Notes: generated from the letters alone by a model not told the origin. A stretch of 64,000 nt of DNA from Dactylis glomerata (GCA_007115705.1 QXEO01000722.1:742098-806097), one strand, 5' to 3'; numbered from the stretch's first letter, positions 23,218 to 35,589 are shown. A program made the numbers and translations.

Positions 23218-23471
23218 GTGCCGCCGGTTGTGGCGCCTTGTACACGATCTTGAGATCGTCAAGTGAACGACTACGTTGACTACGTCAACTGAACGACTAC
23301 ATCGACTACGTGCAGCTTCGTCAAGTTTCCATCGGCAACGTTTGTGTGGGAACGTAATCCCCGCTTCCGGTCTTCGAGGGTTAGTCTCCGTTGCTACCAT
23401 CTCGTAGAGTTTTTCTTGGCTAGTTTGTGTTCATGCATAGGAACATTTTTGTTTTCCATGCTACGAACCCA
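23218..23471 (+). mobile_element. Copia LTR, part 3 (end)
   Basis: Begins with the GTGCC duplication and continues the Copia LTR to a likely end near tgctacgaaccca. No primer-binding site follows, so this is not an intact 5' LTR; it is a 3' LTR, a solo LTR or a truncated copy. Confidence 0.6.
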
Positions 23472-25016
23472 TCTAATGTTTCCCTCCTAAACATAGATAG
23501 GTTTTCTTAACTCTATTACTCTCTCCTTATGATGGATGATATCTGCTTATCAAACTTGGATTCATAGATAACCTACTATCTTTATCCAACAATTATAATC
23601 ATATATTAGACATGATCATCTATTTCCTTCATCAACTCCCATCCTAAATCTATTTTATTTCCTTCATCAACTCCCATCCTAAATCCATGTCCTAAGCTTG
23701 ACACTAAAGCTCTTACATAATCTTATTAGGGATAACCTTTATATCATTACTACTCCTAAGGTTATTCAACTAAACTCCCTTCTAGTGCTCAACTAAACAT
23801 CCTTCTTACTCCTTCTCAATGTCTTATGATTAAGATCATCATCAATACTTGCCCTTGAGATCTAGTTAATCCCATCAATACGTTACCCTAGATGTTGACT
23901 TCCAGGGCTAGGATACCATCCTACTAATAATCCACATTCCACCTTGTAGTTACTTCTTCTACCCCTTCAATCTAGGTATCAATACTTGCGTGTGTCTACC
24001 TTTAGAGATTAAGAATATAATCTCCACCACTGTGGTGTCCATATATGATCTATCTCCCACTACTCGAATACTACTCCTCTTGCATTCATCTTTATATACA
24101 TGGATCCTAACTTGGCTATCCTTGATTCATTGACTTCACATATGTCACTCTCCCACTTCCATGTGACATGATAATGATCATTTTGATCCACTGATCATAT
24201 AGCTTAGGTTTCTACTGGGTTAATCATGTATCCCACACTCAATAGATTCTTGAAATGATCATTGTGATCCTTTGATCATATGGCTTGGGTTCCATTTGGC
24301 TAATCAAGGTCCATGGTTAACTTGTACTAAGATCTTCTCTTAGAACATCCATTTACCTAAGAGAACTCCATATACTTATTAACTCCAAGATACTACACAT
24401 TTGATATCTTCCTAGTAATGGTTCTAATCTTCTTAAAGTATACACCTCACCTATAGTTGAGATAACTCCTCTAATCAACTTGGTATTAGGTTAGTCTCTC
24501 CTACTTCTGTGCTTGTGGATTAGATCCCAAAGTTCCATCCTAAGAGATGAGAAAGATACTGGAATTGATATAGACTATCTTCTTGTTCTGAAGATAAATA
24601 GATTTAGATATAAAGGATTAGGATAGATCAAGAGTTAAGGGTAAGACATGTGTTGTCTTCCTTTATTATAGGCATGGCTTCAATGATTTAGGTTTATGAA
24701 CTACCATGATAATCATGGTAGGATTGGATATAAGGTCCTAAAGTGCTATGTTAACATATTAATTCTACCTCACATTCATCTCTTTTAGTTGTTATAATTA
24801 TCTCTATCCAAAAAAAGGTTGTTAACAAAGGTCATGTTGAGGTTTATCGCACTTCAGTTGATGAGCTACCTCAATTCCATCAACTCAAGAGAAACTTCAA
24901 TCACCTTGACAAGTTTTATTTAAAAGTGCGAAAATTTCCCAGATTTTCTATGCATGAATGTGATGCACACATCTATTTCGTCTCTATTTCTAGCCTCACA
25001 TCCTGGGATGTTACAA
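23472..25016 (-). repeat. Possible decayed LTR, minus strand
   Basis: The right edge reads TGTAACATCCCAGG on the minus strand, the same start as the LARD-type LTRs at 55255 and 42258, and it lies downstream of a minus-strand gag remnant. It is AT-rich with repeated tgatcata-type motifs. I see no second end, polypurine tract or target duplication, so the call is weak. Confidence 0.35.
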
Positions 25017-25206
25017 TAATGTATATGCATGGTATATGTATATATCATCCATTTTAACTACACTCTCATATTGCATATTCAAAGTTTTGCATAAATTCTG
25101 CTCATAGTAGATCCGTAGATTATGACACATACTCCAATTTGAAATATCACAACTTAGTTTGCAAATATAAGTTAAGCCTAGATGCTTATAATTTATTATG
25201 CAATGC

Positions 25207-26552
25207 TCATCCCAGAATAGGTGAGTAAAATTTCATGGAATCAAAATTACATGCTACAACATGCTTAAAGAAGCAATCATGCAAGCTATTTTGTAGAAAT
25301 TCAATACCAATCCCGGAGGTCATATCAACATGATCAAGCATATGCAAGAATTTATTTTCCACTAAACAGGAAAGTTCATCACATGTGATGCAAATTTTGT
25401 GGACCAGAAATTCCTCTTCTACATCATAATCTCCAATGAAATTAAATTGAAAATTTGGTACATAAACACTTTTTAAACATGGGATTTCAGCAATCTTATC
25501 TCTAGCACGTGACAAAGACAGAGGTGGATCCGTTATAACATAAAACAAAGATTTAGCATGACAAATCCTAGCCATCACTTCATAATTATTAACCAATTTT
25601 ATATGATCCAAATCAGATTTGACTCTTAAGTCATAAGGTTCAATCTCATCAGCCGTAATTGCAGGAAGCGCACTCATCTTGATGGAAGAACTAAAATCAC
25701 CACTAGGTGCACTCAAACCAGTAGGTATCTCATATATTTGATCACATGTTTTAGTCAAATCAATGGCAGAATCCACTAATAATGATGGTGTGACCAAATC
25801 AGTGGCTAACTCACCAAATGATAGATTTAAGTCAACATGGTATTTATCATGTGGAGGAACATTCTCAATACCTTTTTTATTACCTTCTACGTATCCTTCT
25901 TTGACACTAATGATGGTGTCTCCACTGTGCTCTTGCTTGTCTTAGGTACACTTTGTATTTTTTGTTCTGCTTTGCATGCAAGAAGAAATAATTGTTCGGC
26001 AGAAAATATCTCATGAATTATTATGTTCTGAATATCATGGTTTAAACCTCTCCAAAATCTATGCAAAAAATCTTCTTCACTTTCTTCTATGAAGGAATAC
26101 AACAATGTAGTTTCTAAAGCATCATAATACTTCTTTACAGTGTCACTACCATGATGTAAATTTTGCAATTTCTTAACCATGTCACGAGTATAGTATGTTG
26201 GAACGAATCTATGTCGCATAGCAAGTTTCAAATCATCCCAAGTGGTGGATATACGTCCATAATTTACACGACAATATCCACTCTACCAAATAGATGCTAA
26301 ATCGGTGGATTTATTAATAGCAGTTTTTACTTTCGTATACTTGGTAAAATTATGGGAATCAAATATAGCATTTATCTCAAACTCCTATTTAATATAAACA
26401 TTAGGATTATAACGTCCATTAAATAATGGCACAAAAACAGTAACCTGATCATCTGTTTTAACCTCTCTTGGTCGTTGTTGCAGTTTGCGAGACGTCGGCA
26501 CATCTCCAACTATAGTCGCAGCCCAAGAAATTCTAACTCCAGACCCTGCCAT
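25207..26552 (-). pseudogene. Decayed gag gene of a minus-strand Gypsy element
   Basis: The ATG at 26552-26550 opens MAGSGVRISWAA. It continues through a gag core with KLAMRHRFVPTYYTRDMVKKL (26231-26170) and FLHRFWRGLNHDIQN. Two in-frame TAG codons lie in the first third, and a frameshift near 25890 is needed to reach the next open stretch (25797-25207). That stretch encodes 196 aa of unknown function, with KSVYVPNFQFNFIGDYDVEEE and HKICITCDEL. Proteins with gag fused to such a domain of unknown role are familiar from non-autonomous grass elements. No LTR pair could be assigned with certainty. Confidence 0.6.
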
Positions 26553-27649
26553 AATTAGTAGAAAACAAGAAAAAAAAGTATATGTTTGTATCTAGGATGT
26601 GGTGATAAGTCGCTCACAGAATTGCAAATATGAAATTCTTACAAGTTCTTACTATGTAGGAGGTGGCGATCGGCAACCAGCAGTATCAAATAACTCCGAA
26701 GATTGAACAAAGCGATTGTTAGACAAACATATGCCGCACGTTGTTGAAATGTGTGGAGCTGTAGGTAGACTTAATATATATAGAACTACAACCATGTTAG
26801 TCAATGTAAAGCTCAAAATCCATTTAATGTAGTCAAGTGCTGATCCTAGACTAGACTATACTAGAGACGCGAGCCTAAAACACAGATGAAATCACGATTT
26901 GCAACCATAAGCAGCAGAACAGAAACACCATAGCGTGACTGTATGCTAGTAGTATAAGAAAGGCAGATGCATCAACATGCGATGGATAAATGTATGCTAT
27001 GAAGCACTACACGCACACAGACTACGGGCGCATGCGGTTGTCTTCGTCTGACAAACTGACAGTAACTAGTGCACCAGTTTTGGTCGGCCAAGTGAGAAGG
27101 TCGAGGCACTGCCTGTGGTCTCCTTTTCTTGTCGTCACAGCAAGTCGTGCCTGTGATATGAGTCTTTGCTCAGACACAAGTTTTCAGCAGAACTTAGGTC
27201 TTCGATCAGCAATAATATGAGTTGGTGAGACCGCAAGCAACTGAAAGGATCACACGTCCAATTCCATTACTGCTGTTTGATAAACTCTCTCTCCAGGAAG
27301 AAATGAGCCAACACGGATCAATCAAACGCTAATGGACCAAACTTTCCCAGTAAAAACAACTGATCGGCACTTTTTTCACCTTTTTCTCTTTTTTTAATAT
27401 ATACCGATCAATACTCTTTTCTTTCAAGACAACATGGATCAAGTTCCAAAGCAGAGAGGAAACTTGTCGTGCAAACAACCTTGCAGACCTCTTTTCCTTT
27501 TGACGGCCTATCCCCTTGATACGATCAGATTACAAAGGACAAACTAAAAAGACAAAACCAAAAGAGAGAGGATCTGATTTCTTTTCTGCGGGCACGTATA
27601 GTAGGGTGATGTCATCCTTCTTTTAGAGGTGGAATTTTTCTTAGTTGGA
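26553..27649. other. Unassigned intergenic sequence
   Basis: No supported gene or repeat. Probably the upstream part of the decayed minus-strand element followed by unique sequence. Confidence 0.5.
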
Positions 27650-28135
27650 GGAGAGAGAAATAAGAAAGAGAAGGTTGCCTTTTCTTAGCTAAGGGATGAT
27701 CCCTTAGAAAATAAGAGAAGGCTATTTTATACATTGTACCATCTGTCTCTCTTAGCTAATTAATTTCTTATTAAAAATAACTATTTCACATTAATTACTA
27801 GGGATGACAACTAAGAGATAATGTATTATACTACCTCCATATCGGATTATTGGACAAATGTGTATTTTAAGACAAAATTTAATCATTAATTTTAGGCAAT
27901 AAAATATGAGATATTTGACAAAAAAATTATACCATTAGAAAGTTCTTTTGAATATGAATCTAATGATATAATTTTTATATAATATATTTTATATTTTTTT
28001 ACTAAAATTAAAGGTCAAAATTTGTCTCGAAATACGCAATTGCCCTATAATCCGGCATAGAGAAAGTACAAGTTATCTCTTATGCTTTCTCTAAATGATG
28101 TGGAGGGCAAAGAGAAGGTATGCCTTCTCTATCAT
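27650..28135. mobile_element. Possible foldback MITE hosting a Stowaway
   Basis: The two edges carry similar palindromic blocks (agagaaggttgccttttct near 27670 and agagaaggtatgccttctct near 28111). The bases next to the Stowaway are inverted to each other (taagagataat against attatctctta-like text). No clean terminal repeats or target duplication were found. Confidence 0.35.
27831..28066. mobile_element. Stowaway MITE
   Basis: 236 bp flanked by TA on both sides (27829-27830, 28067-28068). The terminal inverted repeats run about 38 bases with roughly a quarter mismatched (ctacctccatatcggatta against the complement of taatccggcatagagaaag). The AT-rich interior has no coding. Confidence 0.82.
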
Positions 28136-28559
28136 TATATATGTCCTGACCGACCCAAATTTCACTAGAATTGAACAACTAATTTCGCGGAGACGAGACC
28201 AAACTTTCCATGTAACACGACCAGATCAAACAGCTGTTTCCCAAAGAACCGAAACAAACATTTTCTTTGTTTGATTGCGATTTCAAATGGGGAGCGCTGA
28301 GCATCTCCGGCGGATCAAATCCCGGATCCCCGGTCGAGCAATCGACGCGTGTCTTGGGGACCACACGGGCACATGCAAAAAGCAGCCACCGTTCTGAGAA
28401 AAAATATGCATTTTCCCACCCGCTCTCTATGTCCTGGCCGATACGCAGGTCCCGATACGCAGAACTCCACTCACAGCGCCACCGTCCCCTTGGCAGCACC
28501 ACTGCTGTTGCCGGAGAAGATGGCGGTGCCGCCATATGCGAGACGGTAATTCATATGGA

Positions 28560-28990
28560 GCAAAAATCCAGAATATTTGTAGCAAAAAAACCATCCATTG
28601 ATGCAAATCCACAAATTATTTGTAGCAAAAACTCTTTCATTGATGCAAATTCACAGAACATTCATAGCAAAAAAATCCTTCCATTGATGCAAATAAACAG
28701 AATAATAGTAGAAAAAATTTATTGTAGCATGTATCAAAATAAATTTCTTCCAATGATGCAAATATAGCAAAAATAATACATATATGTAGCAAAAACAACA
28801 GTCAATTGTAGCAAAAGATTTGTTTCTATGATTTAATTGTAGCAAAAAGATTCGTCCCTATGATGCAATTCAGTAACAAGAGGTGCAAAAGGCATAAAAA
28901 AGATTGTAGCAAAATTGTCTTCTGTACGATGCAAATTTACAGAACAATTGTAGCAGGAAAAATTGCTCATACGATGCAAAAAGGTCAAGG
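28560..28990. repeat. Array of diverged tagcaaaa / gatgcaaat units
   Basis: About ten degenerate units pair tgtagcaaaa with a gatgcaaat-type block, spaced roughly 35-55 bases apart. Similar short-repeat arrays occur in subterminal regions of grass CACTA and Mutator-type transposons, but no terminus (CACTA or long inverted repeat) was found. Confidence 0.5.
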
Positions 28991-29720
28991 TGTGCACAAC
29001 CGCGTCAGGGACGAGGCTATGGGCAGCGACCGTGCCGGTTCCCGGCGAGGAGCTTCCGGAGGTCGGCGCGGGTGGCGCGTTCGGAATCCGCGGAGGTCGA
29101 ACTCGCATGCGACGGCGCGGCCTCGACGACCTTCCACGCGAGGGAGGGGGAGAGCTCGGAGTGGTGGTCGTCTCCTCCGCGGCCATGGCTCCCTCCTGTG
29201 GAGTCAGCACCGCCCTCCCCGCGGTGGGATCCGAGGGCACAGGCAGGGCGGCGGCTCCACCGAGGTCGACGAAGGTCGGCAACGACGCACAGGGGCGGAG
29301 GAGCAAGGTTAGGACACTGGACGCGCAGGCGGAGGAGCAGGTAAGTGCGCGGGCGAGTCGGCGGAGCCGAAACACGGGCGCGTGGCCGGCCGGCCGGCGT
29401 TCTGGCTAGCCCGACAAGCCCAACGCTGCGAAGGCCGGCGGTAGAGAAGTGTAGTGGGCGGATTGGTTTGGGGAAGAAACGAGTGGAGGAGAGCACCGCA
29501 GGAAGAGATAAGGCTCTCCCACACCTCTGTGGACACGTGGCGCTCAACGAAGGCAGGGGACGCAACGCGAGCGATCCCTTGGGGGAAATACAATATTTTC
29601 CATTTCAAATAGGTAGACATTTGAGATGGCAAACGGCGGTGGGAGCAGACAGATTGGCGAGTAATATGTGGCACGGTGGATGTAACAAATGCAACAAAAT
29701 AGAATAGGACGACCAAAAGG
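28991..29720. other. GC-rich block beside the array
   Basis: Abruptly GC-rich, CpG-rich sequence with open frames on both strands in several phases. No domain could be recognised, and no frame is clearly favoured. It could be a captured gene piece in a DNA transposon; unresolved. Confidence 0.4.
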
Positions 29721-30895
29721 TGGAGAGCGGAGGAAGACACAGTGGAGAAACGCGAAGATTTGCCAAAACGTGACTACAACTCGAAACTCTAAAAGACTAA
29801 TCTAAAATCGGCAACTTGACACATGATGCAACGAAAATTCAACAAAACAAAAACAAAGTGGCGATAGCGAAAAGGCTAAGACTGGTTTTAGGTGAGAATG
29901 AACTAATTTAACTTCTTTTTTGTGGGGCTTTTTCTAGACTATAGGTAAAAATAGATCTAATCTAGGGATAATTATCTCATCGAGCAACCTGAAATCTGAT
30001 ATCACTTGATAGGACAAAGGTGTCCGATCTTTCGATGAGATGTTGATGGTACAATTTGTTGGTGGAGTTCGTGTTTGACGATTCGACTACACGTGCAAAG
30101 CTCGTGCGCCAATGCAATCGCTAGGACAATCTCCGGGAGTTACTGATCATGCGGACACACGATCAGCCTGACCAGCGAGGGTCTTACTTCTTACCTGAAA
30201 TCGAGAACAAGTAAGAACTAATATTGCAATCAAAATATTGCGGATGAATGATGAAAGCTTTATTATAAAGGTGGGATTCTAAATAGTTGGTCTTTTTATG
30301 GGCGATTGATCGAGCTCGTAGTTACAGCAATGGCTAATTTTTAATCTAAGCAAAATCTAAATTTTAACCTAAACGATGCAGCTATTTATTTAGGACGGAG
30401 GAGCGCCGCCTTGACGTGTTGCGCCCTTGCATCATCGCATGAGACGCCTGTACCATCGCGGGCCTGCTGGTCCCATGTCGCCGATTGGGCCTTGGCCCTA
30501 GTATCCATGCAGGTTAATCTTTGTCGTTCTGGTGCATCTTCAGGTATTGATTGACCATAGTTATTTGATCGATGATTTTTGCCAAGGACCAAACATGCTT
30601 GCATGTTGTGACCCTGGCCCACTCCCATGTGCCATGCATTGAACCTTGGCATGCACGGTTTGTATCTCGTTGATGGATATAAATATGTGGCATATGCTTG
30701 TATCTTCGTCAGCATCGACCAATCGCATTTTAACACGTGGCATGTATAATTCTGTCATAAATCTGCATATAAAAAATACAGCTGTAGTTATTTTTTCATA
30801 ATAATAGTATAATATATTGTGTTATTACTACTAGAATTCACCTGAAAAGTTAGTTCGCAAACAGCAGACTCGGTCGTATCCGAGGTATTCATGTC
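29721..30895. other. Unassigned intergenic sequence
   Basis: AT-rich, then mixed. I see no supported gene, LTR or inverted repeat. Confidence 0.45.
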
Positions 30896-31290
30896 CACAT
30901 CAGTTGTCCTCGGGGCACCAATCGAAGGGTGCGCGGGTGATGGAGCTGTCGAACAACATGGCAATGATGGATCCGGCACTGGATGGAGGGTCGACTGAGT
31001 CAGCATCGTCGGCGAGTATGTCGGACTTGTCGGCGTTCTTGAATTTGCCATCGATTGACCCTCCTTCTAGAGAGCGGAAGGGTGGCCGATCGGGCTTGGT
31101 CGTACTCCGCCTACTTGAGGAGCGGGGTCGTGCGCATGGCGCGATGCGTGGAGTCGTCGAAGTGGTCGACGGCGTCGGTGAGGCCGACGAAGATGCTGAT
31201 GACAAGCAGCATGAAGGCGCGGGTGGTGGTCGCAGTGGTTGGACGGTAGCGGCCCAGCATGATGTAGAAGCAGGAGTCGTGATCGACTAG
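30896..31290 (-). pseudogene. Frameshifted gene-like fragment inside a minus-strand Gypsy element
   Basis: On the minus strand, a membrane-like segment (RAFMLLVISIFVGLTDAVDHF, about 31215-31150) precedes a TAG. After a frame change comes an acidic segment (KNADKSDILADDADSVDPPS, then FDWCPEDN and a stop near 30900). Codon use is GC-rich, like a grass gene. I do not recognise the protein. It lies 70-490 bases downstream of an LTR primer site, so it may be a captured host gene piece. Confidence 0.4.
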
Positions 31291-31361
31291 CACGCCGGTG
31301 GCGAACTGCCGACTAGTCAGCAATTCGAGTCCCGCCACAGATCTATGGCTTGACAAACCAT

Positions 31362-31380
31362 GCCCCACGGTGGGCGCCAC
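31362..31380 (-). other. Primer-binding site for the LTR at 31386-31874
   Basis: TGGCGCCCACCGTGGGGCA on the minus strand, five bases beyond the LTR end. This is the Gypsy type of site also seen in element 1. Confidence 0.7.
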
Positions 31381-31385
31381 TATCG

Positions 31386-31874
31386 TGCGAATGGCCACGA
31401 TAGGTACTACTGGGGGTAGCACTCGAGAGGTATGGGACAAGGGTGTTGTAGCCATCTACGGATCAAGATTGCAAGATGCAGGATTTTACCCAGGTTCGGC
31501 CCTCGAAGGGTAAAAACCTACATCCTGCTTGTCAGTATTGATTATGGAGGTGTTTACAATCATGGCGAGTTGGGCATAAGACAGCCTATATGGAGTGTAT
31601 GATGGAGTGGATCCCCTCTAGATTCCTCTATCCTGGCTTATATAACAGTCGTCAGGCTAGGGTTTACAGAGAATAAGGCTGAGTCAGTTAGAGACTCGGT
31701 CCTTGACCTAATCGACTGGGCCTAGCTAGGCTTCTGGGATTCATGTTCCACTCGCCAGGTCCCATGTAGTGGGCCTTCCAGTCGCCGTGCCTCCCAAGTT
31801 AGTCGCCATATACAGAGTATCCTCTTCATGGTCCAGCCCCGGTTGGCATATCCCTTCATTGTCAGTCACCAACA
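31386..31874 (-). repeat. 5' LTR of a truncated minus-strand Gypsy element
   Basis: 489 bp, TGTTGGTGACTGACA...ATTCGCA on the minus strand, with a TATA box (about 31637-31645) and a primer-binding site just after it. No partner LTR exists to the left, so the element is truncated. Confidence 0.7.
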
Positions 31875-31964
31875 GCTCGCAAGTTTACAAAAAAAGTAAG
31901 GAACAAAGTTTTTTGTTATTTTTGGGTTTAAGAACTGAAAGTAAAACAGCATAAAAGTAAACTA

Positions 31965-32067
31965 CTCCCTCTGACCCATATTACTCGTCGCTTATATGGA
32001 TGTATCTATTACTAATATTTGTCTAGATACATCTATATTAACAAATAATAATATGGTTCGAAGGGAG
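31965..32067. mobile_element. Stowaway MITE, short
   Basis: 103 bp between TA duplications (31963-31964, 32068-32069). The ends are ctccctctgaccc and ggttcgaagggag, near-perfect inverted repeats of the classic Stowaway CTCCCTCCGT type. Confidence 0.85.
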
Positions 32068-32069
32068 TA

Positions 32070-33353
32070 GAGCTTTTGTTATGGCTAAAACTAGACCAGA
32101 GATCATGGTTTCACTTGATCTCTCTCTCTCATAAACATGGTAGTAATAAAGCACAAATGACAAACTACGAGCATGCAAACACATAAGATGTCATTGATAA
32201 GCATAAACATGGGCATCATGTTATAACATGGAGATGATACAAAATCAACTCACTAATACTCCTTTGACAAGGGAGTCCACCTCAAGTCAGATTTATGAAC
32301 TAACGGAGTATTGCATGAAGACCTGTAAAATGATGTTGAAAATACATACACATACTTGCAGGCAAGGCATCCCTTCTTACACTGGATGTGTATGCAAGGT
32401 AGTCCTTTCTCCCTAATGAGGCAATCATAGAAAGGTAAAAACCATGCAGCCCAAAGATTTCTGTCACTTCCCCAAGCTGGCTATAAGATTACTCCAACTA
32501 ATGCACACATCCCCCCACACATGCCCTAGCATACTAGTTTGATCAGATGAAGCATACAAGAATGGAGTAACATATACATCTACTCAACATCAAGAATATA
32601 AAACATCTTTGCATCTCATAGATCATCTCACAAACAAAAGACCCAACACAGGGGTAATACAAATATGGTCACAATCATGATCGGTAGCTCATGTAACTCT
32701 AATCATCGAAGCACAACAGGGAGACCGATACAAGTTCCTTCCACAATCCCATAGTACGGGGATGAACTACTCCCTCTTCATCATGATGCTGAAGGAGATC
32801 GTGTCGATGGAGGCGAAGGCGAAACTGGGAGTGGCTCTAGCAGCATCTCCCCTCTTATCATCACACTCTACAAATCTGTATTGTGTATTTCGTCTTTCTC
32901 CACTGCCCCGTTGCAAGATGACACGGGAGATCCTTTTTACTGTCGGTTTTAGGTCAAGATGATTCCATAGAGGAAAAGTTTGCATCAATTGGACCGACGA
33001 GGCACTAGATGGGCCCTACCATGCGGTCAAGAAGTCTAGCCGAGTGGTGGGCCCTACTTTGGCCCTCATGGCATTCCCCATTGACTTTTTCTTCTCACGG
33101 TCTTCTATTTCCCAAAAAAAACATGATGTGGCAAAAAGATTGGGTCTGTTTGACGTCTAGAAGGTCCGTGAAAGTAAAAAACATGCAAAATCAAGGAAAC
33201 CTACTTCACGGTGTTAAAACCAAATGAAAGGGGGTTGTTTAGAAAATCCCAAAATTCAATAAAAAGCATGTCCATGTCCTTATAAAACTATCAAATAACT
33301 AAGAATATGACCTAATAAACTACAAAGATCATGTATACATTTTACATACATCA
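32070..33353 (-). repeat. Decayed Athila-type LTR, minus strand
   Basis: On the minus strand it begins TGATGTATGTAAAATG. It contains blocks in the same order as element 3's LTR: a GC-richer promoter region, gtagttcatccccgtactatggg, then gggaagtgacagaaatc. Upstream of the start lies a polypurine-like gaggacaagcat...aagtttggggata. The far end is not clear. Confidence 0.6.
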
Positions 33354-33579
33354 ATATCCCCAAACTTAACCTATGCTTGTCCTCAAGCATAAAGGTGATA
33401 AAAAGACATGAGCTTTGTAGTCTATCTAATAACTCCAAGTCTTCAACATATGATTGATGCATCTACAAAATATAAGTTAAACATTAAGACATTACAAAGT
33501 TAGAGCAAGAATAATCATTAATGTAACAACACAAATGTATCAATGATCATAAAGATAGTATAAGATAAATATGTGTGCA
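33354..33579 (-). other. 3' end of the internal region of the same Athila-type element
   Basis: Short stretch carrying the polypurine-tract-like sequence; cut off by the hAT insertion. Confidence 0.45.
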
Positions 33580-33587
33580 CTAACTAT

Positions 33588-34518
33588 CAATGGTCAGGAA
33601 ATCGGTAATCGTTAACTGCTCGGTCGGCTTGAGTTTAAGGATTAATTGAAAATTGGCCTATTAACTGATTTAGTCGGTCGACTATTAATCGGTCTATTTT
33701 TCAAAAGTATAGGTTCCGAGAACTAATATATCCTATATTTAACAAGTAAAACTCAATGAAAAGATCACATAAGCAATTTTCCCCTAAATTTTTACCTTGA
33801 ATGCTTTGAAGTGAACGTGAGTAAGCTACAAAATGAAAGGAATCAGTATTCCTACTTCAAAGCAAATCATTGGTCGAACCTAGGCAGCCAGTACACATGC
33901 GAAATTGTGAAATAGCAATTTCCTAGTACTTAGCAATTTCCTAGTACTTTCCTCTGTACGTATTACTCCAGTATAGAATATAACCAGGTCCATAGAGGAG
34001 AGAGAGTTCCTGGAATAGTCGGACCAACCGAGCAAGGAAGGGTGGCGGAGAGAAGCTCCACACTCGGGCCTTGTGCTCCTAGCCGAGGTCGTATTGGTAG
34101 GGAGCTCAGGCCGCTGGGGCTCCTGCGCCTGGGGATGGGCGCACGGCGACGAGGAGACCCACACTCCACAGGTAGGTGGACGAGGCAAGGATGTGTTAGT
34201 TCTGCTCGCCGGAGATGAGATTGGGGCGACAGCAGGTTGATTCGGCAGCTCTGGCGGCGCTGAAAACGCACTGAGGTAGCGCCCACCTTAATCGAGGGCG
34301 ACGAATCTGTACGGGAGGCGGCTCAGTCGGGGCAGGGGCCAGATTTTGGGTCTTGTCCTCGACCAGTTAATTGGTAGATTTCCGTTTAATCGGCTCTTAG
34401 ATAAATTAAGCGGTACCAACGACTAACCGAGCCAATTAGATTTATTCGACAAGGTCACACACTGATTACCGATTAGACAGACCATTAACCGGTTAATCGG
34501 TCAATTTTTTGAACAGTG
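33588..34518. mobile_element. Non-autonomous hAT element with GC-rich core
   Basis: 931 bp with a perfect 8-bp target duplication CTAACTAT (33580-33587, 34519-34526). Imperfect terminal inverted repeats begin CAATGGTCAGGAAAT and, on the other strand, CACTGTTCAAAAAAT. The subterminal regions on both sides are full of aaccggttaatcggt-type motifs, as in hAT elements. The core (about 33960-34330) is GC-rich with minus-strand frames but no recognisable domain. No transposase. Confidence 0.85.
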
Positions 34519-34526
34519 CTAACTAT

Positions 34527-35589
34527 TATGACGAACAAAGCTGCAAACCAAGTGTTCCTATATGGCCATTCAAGCTTTCTTATTTTCTCTTTTAGCTTTT
34601 TCTTCTTTCTTTCTTTTTTATTTCTTTTTCTTACTCAGCTCTTCCAAGGCGAGGAGTTCCATTGCACCTTTCATAGGCATTTTGCATGTGTGCACCACCT
34701 TGTTGACACAATATGAGGATGTCTCATGCCCCCGGAGAATGATGAAGACTAGCGCCACATGTATTCTTGTCATGCTTCCATAACACTTGACTCATAATCA
34801 TATCTTAAGACACAAGACCTCGAGCACCTCATGTCCATTTATACGAGTAGCCACATTACATGTTTCCAGCGATGACTATCCATACTCTATTGACATGGAG
34901 ATCAGCTTTCTTTGCTTTCAACCATTTACATATTTTAGGCTGCTGAAAAAATTCCACCATAGAACATGGCTTACCATTTAGCGGTCAAGACTTATGTCAA
35001 AATATCTCATGCATATATAATCATTTACCACCTGGCATTGTCAGTCTGCATCGACTAGCCACCAAAACCAAAATGACATGTAGATCAACATAAAGAGTTA
35101 AAAACGTCGACAATGTAAGCTGGCTTATATCTTCGGCACCCATCACAACACTAAGTCAAAAAATATCATACACTCATCATCTTGCCCAAACTAGGGTTGT
35201 GCCATCAAGTATGTGGTCACCCCACAACCTTTTCTTAACAGAGTTCATCTTACCTTTTTATTTCCAACAACTACAAGTTTGAAAGTTGACAGCTAACAGA
35301 AAGCAACCTTGTTAATCAAAATACCTCATGATGCAAGACAATTTAAAACCTTTATAAAAATGAATGCATAAGAGCTACAACTAAAATGAGAAGTATTGCA
35401 ATCACCTCATAAGTATCAATGAATTCATTACACTTTAGAGTCATCACAATCATTACTTCATACTTGTAGCTATTACCTTCTCCTTTCCCAAAATCTTTTT
35501 CTTCGACTATACTTATTTTCCTTCTCTCTTTTCTTTCAGAGATATAACATATTTTAATAGCCTCACAACTGAAGGTGTCGTACAAAAGA
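34527..35589. other. Unassigned intergenic sequence
   Basis: AT-rich; no supported gene or repeat. Confidence 0.5.

Noticed and set aside
23472..25016. Complete solo LTR
   Set aside because: Only the minus-strand start looks like an LTR end; the other end and a duplication are missing, so it is kept as a weak call.
28560..28990. Regularly spaced short repeats as a CRISPR array
   Set aside because: Units are diverged and irregularly spaced, with no unique spacers, in plant nuclear DNA.
28833..29565. Several 120-180 aa frames on both strands
   Set aside because: All lie in one CpG-rich block where stops are rare; no strand is favoured and no domain is recognisable.
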